NCBI GenBank assembly: GCA_041917975.1
Contig: JAYRWN010000432.1
Coordinates: 1 to 24,916 of the forward strand
Reading direction: 5' to 3'
DNA from: JAYRWN01 sp041917975
Lineage (GTDB): Bacteria; Bacteroidota; Bacteroidia; Chitinophagales; Saprospiraceae
DNA: 24,916 bases
Shown here: positions 22,194-24,916 of the stretch, in pieces
Position numbering within the stretch: position 1 is the stretch's first letter
How the letters are laid out: each line of letters starts with the position of its first letter
Notes under the pieces: generated by a model
What the model saw: only the letters and a program-made list of their open reading frames with translations
Databases searched by the model: none
Told to the model about the DNA's origin: nothing
Made by a program: the position numbers and the translations under genes

Positions 22194-23963
22194 CTAAAAT
22201 TGAAGCGTGTAAGGAAGTCTAGCCAATGGAACTCGGCCTTGCTGCGATTGTTCCCACATTTGCCATAGTGGATAAAGTTGGCCCAATTTTTCCTTAATTA
22301 CCGCATTGACTGTTTCATCGTTTTTACCTGAAAGTAATTCCATGATTCGGGTAACCTGGTCTTTAATTGCGGGGTATTCGGACACACTGTATTTAGTCAA
22401 ATTACTTGCCTCGGCTGCCAGTTCGAGAGCTCTTTCTAAATCGCCTATTTCATCCACCAGTCCCAGTTCTTTAGCTTTGGTTCCAGTCCATACGCGCCCC
22501 TGAGCTATGGCATGCACCTGATCTTTGGTCATGTTACGTCCTTTGGCTACTTGGGAAAGAAATAACTCATAGTTGCGATCAGTTTCTCCCTGAATAATCT
22601 GTCCCTCCCGATCAGACCAATTTAAAAAAGGCGAAAAACTGGCGGCGTACTCACTGGTTTTAACCGTATCGAAACGTATTCCTAACTTATCATTAAAAAG
22701 TTGAGTCATATTCGGCATCATCATAAACACCCCGATAGATCCAGTGAGGGTATTAGGCTCCGCGACGATTTTGTCAGCATGACACGAGATGTAATATCCG
22801 CCCGAAGCAGCTAAGTCACCGTAAGACGCAATGACCGGTTTGCCAGCTTGCCGCAAGGAAAGCACTTCTTCGGCTATATCTTCACTGGCCATGATGCTTC
22901 CGCCGGGTGAATTGACCCTTAATACCACGGCTTTCACCCGGTCGTCTTTTTTAATCTTGCGCAAAATGCGCGCATATTTATCGCCACCCACAATACCTTC
23001 TTCGTCCACAAAATCTCTGATCTCACCTTCCGCGTAAACAATAGCAATACGGTCTTTTACCGTATAATCAAACAGAGATCCATTGGCTTTTTTATAATCT
23101 TCCAGACTGACGAAGTTGAGTTTATCCTTTTCGCCTAATCCTATTTTTTCTTTGATAACTTTTTCAGCATCATCCTCATAAGCTAGTTGGTCAACCAATC
23201 CATACTTTAAAGCATCATCGCCGTTGCGAACTAAAAATTGGTCTGCAATTATTTTTAATGAGTCAATGCTTTTATCAGTGGCTGTACTTACTTCATTTAA
23301 GAATACAGCGTACAAATCGTTCAGGTATTCTTTAATTTGGAGCCGATTTTGATCGCTCATTTGGGTTAGACGAAACGGCTCGGTAGCGCTTTTGTATTGA
23401 CCAGCATAAAAGATCTCCATTTTTATGCCCAATTTGTCCAAACCTTCCTTAAAAAAAGGAATCATCGAAGCATATCCTCTGAAATCTACGGTGCCAATCG
23501 GGTGAACCATCACAACATCCGCTGCACTGGCAACCATATAACCATTCTGATCATAGAATTTGTCATATGCGGTTACAAATTTACCACTGGATTTAAAATC
23601 ATCTACAGCGCGACGCAATGCCAGCATGGTGGATTGACCAGCACTCATCATTCCGGTCTTCAGATGCAATCCTTTAATGTTGGGGTCATTTTTTGCTTTT
23701 TCTATCAATCGTAAGGCATCTTGTAAACCCACGAATTCTCTTTCCTCTAAGCTAAATGTAGATTGGGGGAAGTTGTTAGTTTTTTCTGGCAAGGGATAAT
23801 TAAATTCAACCTTGAGAATTGAATTCGGTTTAACAGACACTTGGTGGTTACTGGCTTTGGACGCCAGCCCAAAGGCGATTAACCATCCAAACATCATGAT
23901 GATGATCAACGCCACCAATGTTCCTAAACAAGAGGCAAAAACAAATTTAAAAAATTGACCCAT
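22194..23963 (-). CDS. sppA: Signal peptide peptidase SppA, 67K type
   Basis: The 589-residue membrane-bound serine protease degrades signal peptides left in the membrane after secretion. It has one N-terminal membrane anchor (about 7-32) and the duplicated S49 peptidase arrangement: the general-base Lys191 in GQYKSATEPF lies in the N-terminal repeat and the nucleophile Ser387 in AASGGYYISCHADKIVA in the C-terminal repeat, the same Ser/Lys layout as E. coli SppA. Conserved VLRVNSPGGS and TLTGSIGVF stretches are also visible. The end of the gene converges on the DUF4199 gene. A 9-T run lies downstream on this strand without a strong hairpin. Confidence 0.95.
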   Translation of the reverse strand: MGQFFKFVFASCLGTLVALIIIMMFGWLIAFGLASKASNHQVSVKPNSILKVEFNYPLPEKTNNFPQSTFSLEEREFVGLQDALRLIEKAKNDPNIKGLHLKTGMMSAGQSTMLALRRAVDDFKSSGKFVTAYDKFYDQNGYMVASAADVVMVHPIGTVDFRGYASMIPFFKEGLDKLGIKMEIFYAGQYKSATEPFRLTQMSDQNRLQIKEYLNDLYAVFLNEVSTATDKSIDSLKIIADQFLVRNGDDALKYGLVDQLAYEDDAEKVIKEKIGLGEKDKLNFVSLEDYKKANGSLFDYTVKDRIAIVYAEGEIRDFVDEEGIVGGDKYARILRKIKKDDRVKAVVLRVNSPGGSIMASEDIAEEVLSLRQAGKPVIASYGDLAASGGYYISCHADKIVAEPNTLTGSIGVFMMMPNMTQLFNDKLGIRFDTVKTSEYAASFSPFLNWSDREGQIIQGETDRNYELFLSQVAKGRNMTKDQVHAIAQGRVWTGTKAKELGLVDEIGDLERALELAAEASNLTKYSVSEYPAIKDQVTRIMELLSGKNDETVNAVIKEKLGQLYPLWQMWEQSQQGRVPLARLPYTLQF

Positions 23964-24125
23964 GGCCTTGGTTAAGGTTTAATTAACTTGAATAAACATA
24001 CTAAATTATAAAGTGGTGATTTAAACTGTAATCAATTTAGATGAAGTGAATCAATCTTTAGACCAAGAACCTAATATACCGTTAGTGAGAGCACCAAAAA
24101 ATTTAAAGTGGATGTCATCCAATAT

Positions 24126-24154
24126 ATCTAATTACAATGTTTTAACAATTAGAT
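24126..24154. repeat. Perfect inverted repeat upstream of the choice-of-anchor L gene, possible operator
   Basis: ATCTAATT, 13 nt, then AATTAGAT is a perfect 8-bp dyad whose half-site centres are 21 bp apart, two helical turns. It lies just upstream of the -7 candidate at 24180-24187. Operator or mRNA/terminator hairpin are both possible; the region is AT-rich, so chance is not excluded. In the remainder of the 23964-24209 gap I see nothing clear. Confidence 0.35.
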
Positions 24155-24179
24155 GAGACGGCAATGGCTGTAAAAGGTA

Positions 24180-24187
24180 TAAATTTG
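24180..24187 (+). promoter_or_regulatory. Candidate -7 element for the choice-of-anchor L gene
   Basis: TAAATTTG is a perfect match to the Bacteroidota TAnnTTTG element, 22 bp before ATG 24210. A clear TTTG box at the expected upstream spacing is absent. Confidence 0.35.
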
Positions 24188-24209
24188 CCGGTCGGTGAAG
24201 TTGTATAGG

Positions 24210-24916
24210 ATGTCGCGTACAGTTTTAGTGGTATTCATGATTTTGACCATGGTCTATTGCACTCGCAGTCAGGAGCTTAGTGTTATTAATGCCACTCATC
24301 CTTTATGGCCCATTCAAGAAATGATTACTAAAAAGTTCGCTGGAGCCGGAGTGGACATCCTGCAGGTCAGCCTGGAAGGGGATGCACGTGCAGCAGGACT
24401 TTTTAGCGGCGATGGCCAACCATTTGGATTATCTTCCGGTCTTATTTTGTCTACCGGACGGGTGGATTCTGCAGCTTCTCCAAATTTTTCAGGCAATTTA
24501 AGTACTCAAACCAGTGGACGGAACATTACTGACACCTCTCTGGCTATGCTTTTACCACAAAATGACCCCCATGTTTTGCGGGATGTGATTAAGGTGGTGA
24601 TCAAATTTATCCCCAAAGCCCCACTATTAGAATTCAGGTATGTTTTTGCTTCGGAAGAATATCCTGAATTTGTCTGCGGAGAGTTTAACGATGTCTTTGG
24701 ATTTTTTGTCCAAGGCCCGCGACCGGGGGGAGGGCTTTACATAGATGAAAATCTGGCGCGTGTTCCTGGGAGTGGAGACATAGTATCTGTTAACTCAGTA
24801 CATATCGGCAAAACCACCTTGCCGGATTGTCCTCCAATAAACGCCCAGTTTTATCATCCGAACCAACCTGACTTACCACCGGCTTATAATGCCTACCTGG
24901 ATGTTTTTACGGCCCG
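24210..24916 (+). CDS. Choice-of-anchor L domain surface protein, 5' part
   Basis: The frame is open from ATG 24210 to the right edge of the window (235 codons seen), so the C-terminus is missing. A signal peptide (MSRTVLVVFMILTMVY) is followed by a choice-of-anchor L domain: ITKKFAGAGVDILQVSLEGD, SSGLILSTGRV, then the diagnostic LEFRYVFASEEYPEFVCGEFN, DVFGFFVQGP and VNSVHIGKTTLPDC. In Bacteroidota such proteins are usually long, secreted by the type IX system and often carry repeats and a gliding-motility-type C-terminal sorting domain, none of which can be seen here. It is probably monocistronic at its 5' end, diverging from sppA across 246 bp. Confidence 0.88.
   Translation, partial: MSRTVLVVFMILTMVYCTRSQELSVINATHPLWPIQEMITKKFAGAGVDILQVSLEGDARAAGLFSGDGQPFGLSSGLILSTGRVDSAASPNFSGNLSTQTSGRNITDTSLAMLLPQNDPHVLRDVIKVVIKFIPKAPLLEFRYVFASEEYPEFVCGEFNDVFGFFVQGPRPGGGLYIDENLARVPGSGDIVSVNSVHIGKTTLPDCPPINAQFYHPNQPDLPPAYNAYLDVFTA

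Noticed and set aside
24314..24496. 60-residue reading frame on the minus strand
   Set aside because: It lies inside the choice-of-anchor L gene, whose conserved domain motifs run through the same bases on the plus strand.

Overview
The window looks like chromosome from a Bacteroidota bacterium, most likely a Saprospiria-type (Lewinella or Haliscomenobacter-like) member. The reasons are family content rather than any marker gene: an ECF sigma factor paired with a FecR-type anti-sigma protein, a GIN-domain (DUF2807) lipoprotein, a LuxR-type regulator beside DUF4199, a DUF47/Pit phosphate pair, a choice-of-anchor L surface protein, and several promoter candidates of the Bacteroidota form (TTTG about 20 bp before TAnnTTTG). 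Base composition and coding style look even along the window. I see no transposase, integrase, phage gene, tRNA, rRNA or CRISPR array.

Layout. Positions 1-429 are the 3' end of a 4-alpha-glucanotransferase gene (malQ). Positions 459-4291 hold a tight molybdenum-cofactor operon, moaA-moeA-moaC-mobA, with two 4-nt ATGA overlaps; the mobA product carries an N-terminal MobB-like domain that has lost its P-loop. A small membrane protein (4360-4791) and a DUF47/Pit low-affinity phosphate pair (4958-6760) follow. On the minus strand from 11047 down to 6830 lie an aldehyde dehydrogenase, anhydro-MurNAc kinase (anmK, wall recycling), an ECF sigma factor and its FecR regulator. trmH (+) meets a GIN-domain lipoprotein gene (-) tail to tail with overlapping stop codons at 11787-11790.

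From 12734 come a PLP group II decarboxylase (+), a small secreted beta protein (-), a two-RCK potassium channel and a patatin-like phospholipase (both +, 61 bp apart), and a large minus-strand protein joining an apparently inactivated gluzincin-like peptidase domain to a GH113-like TIM barrel. A membrane-tethered LuxR-type regulator and a DUF4199 membrane protein follow, then signal peptide peptidase SppA (-). The window ends inside a secreted choice-of-anchor L protein gene that runs off the right edge.

Most of this is ordinary housekeeping and envelope biology, and I find no convincing new defence or mobile system. The items most worth a second look are the pseudo-peptidase/glycosidase fusion, the two-RCK channel without classical glycine motifs next to the patatin, the sigma/FecR pair separated only by an in-frame stop and a TTG start, and the P-loop-less MobB-MobA fusion. 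No gap between genes exceeds 300 bases; the longest are 23964-24209 and 12525-12733.
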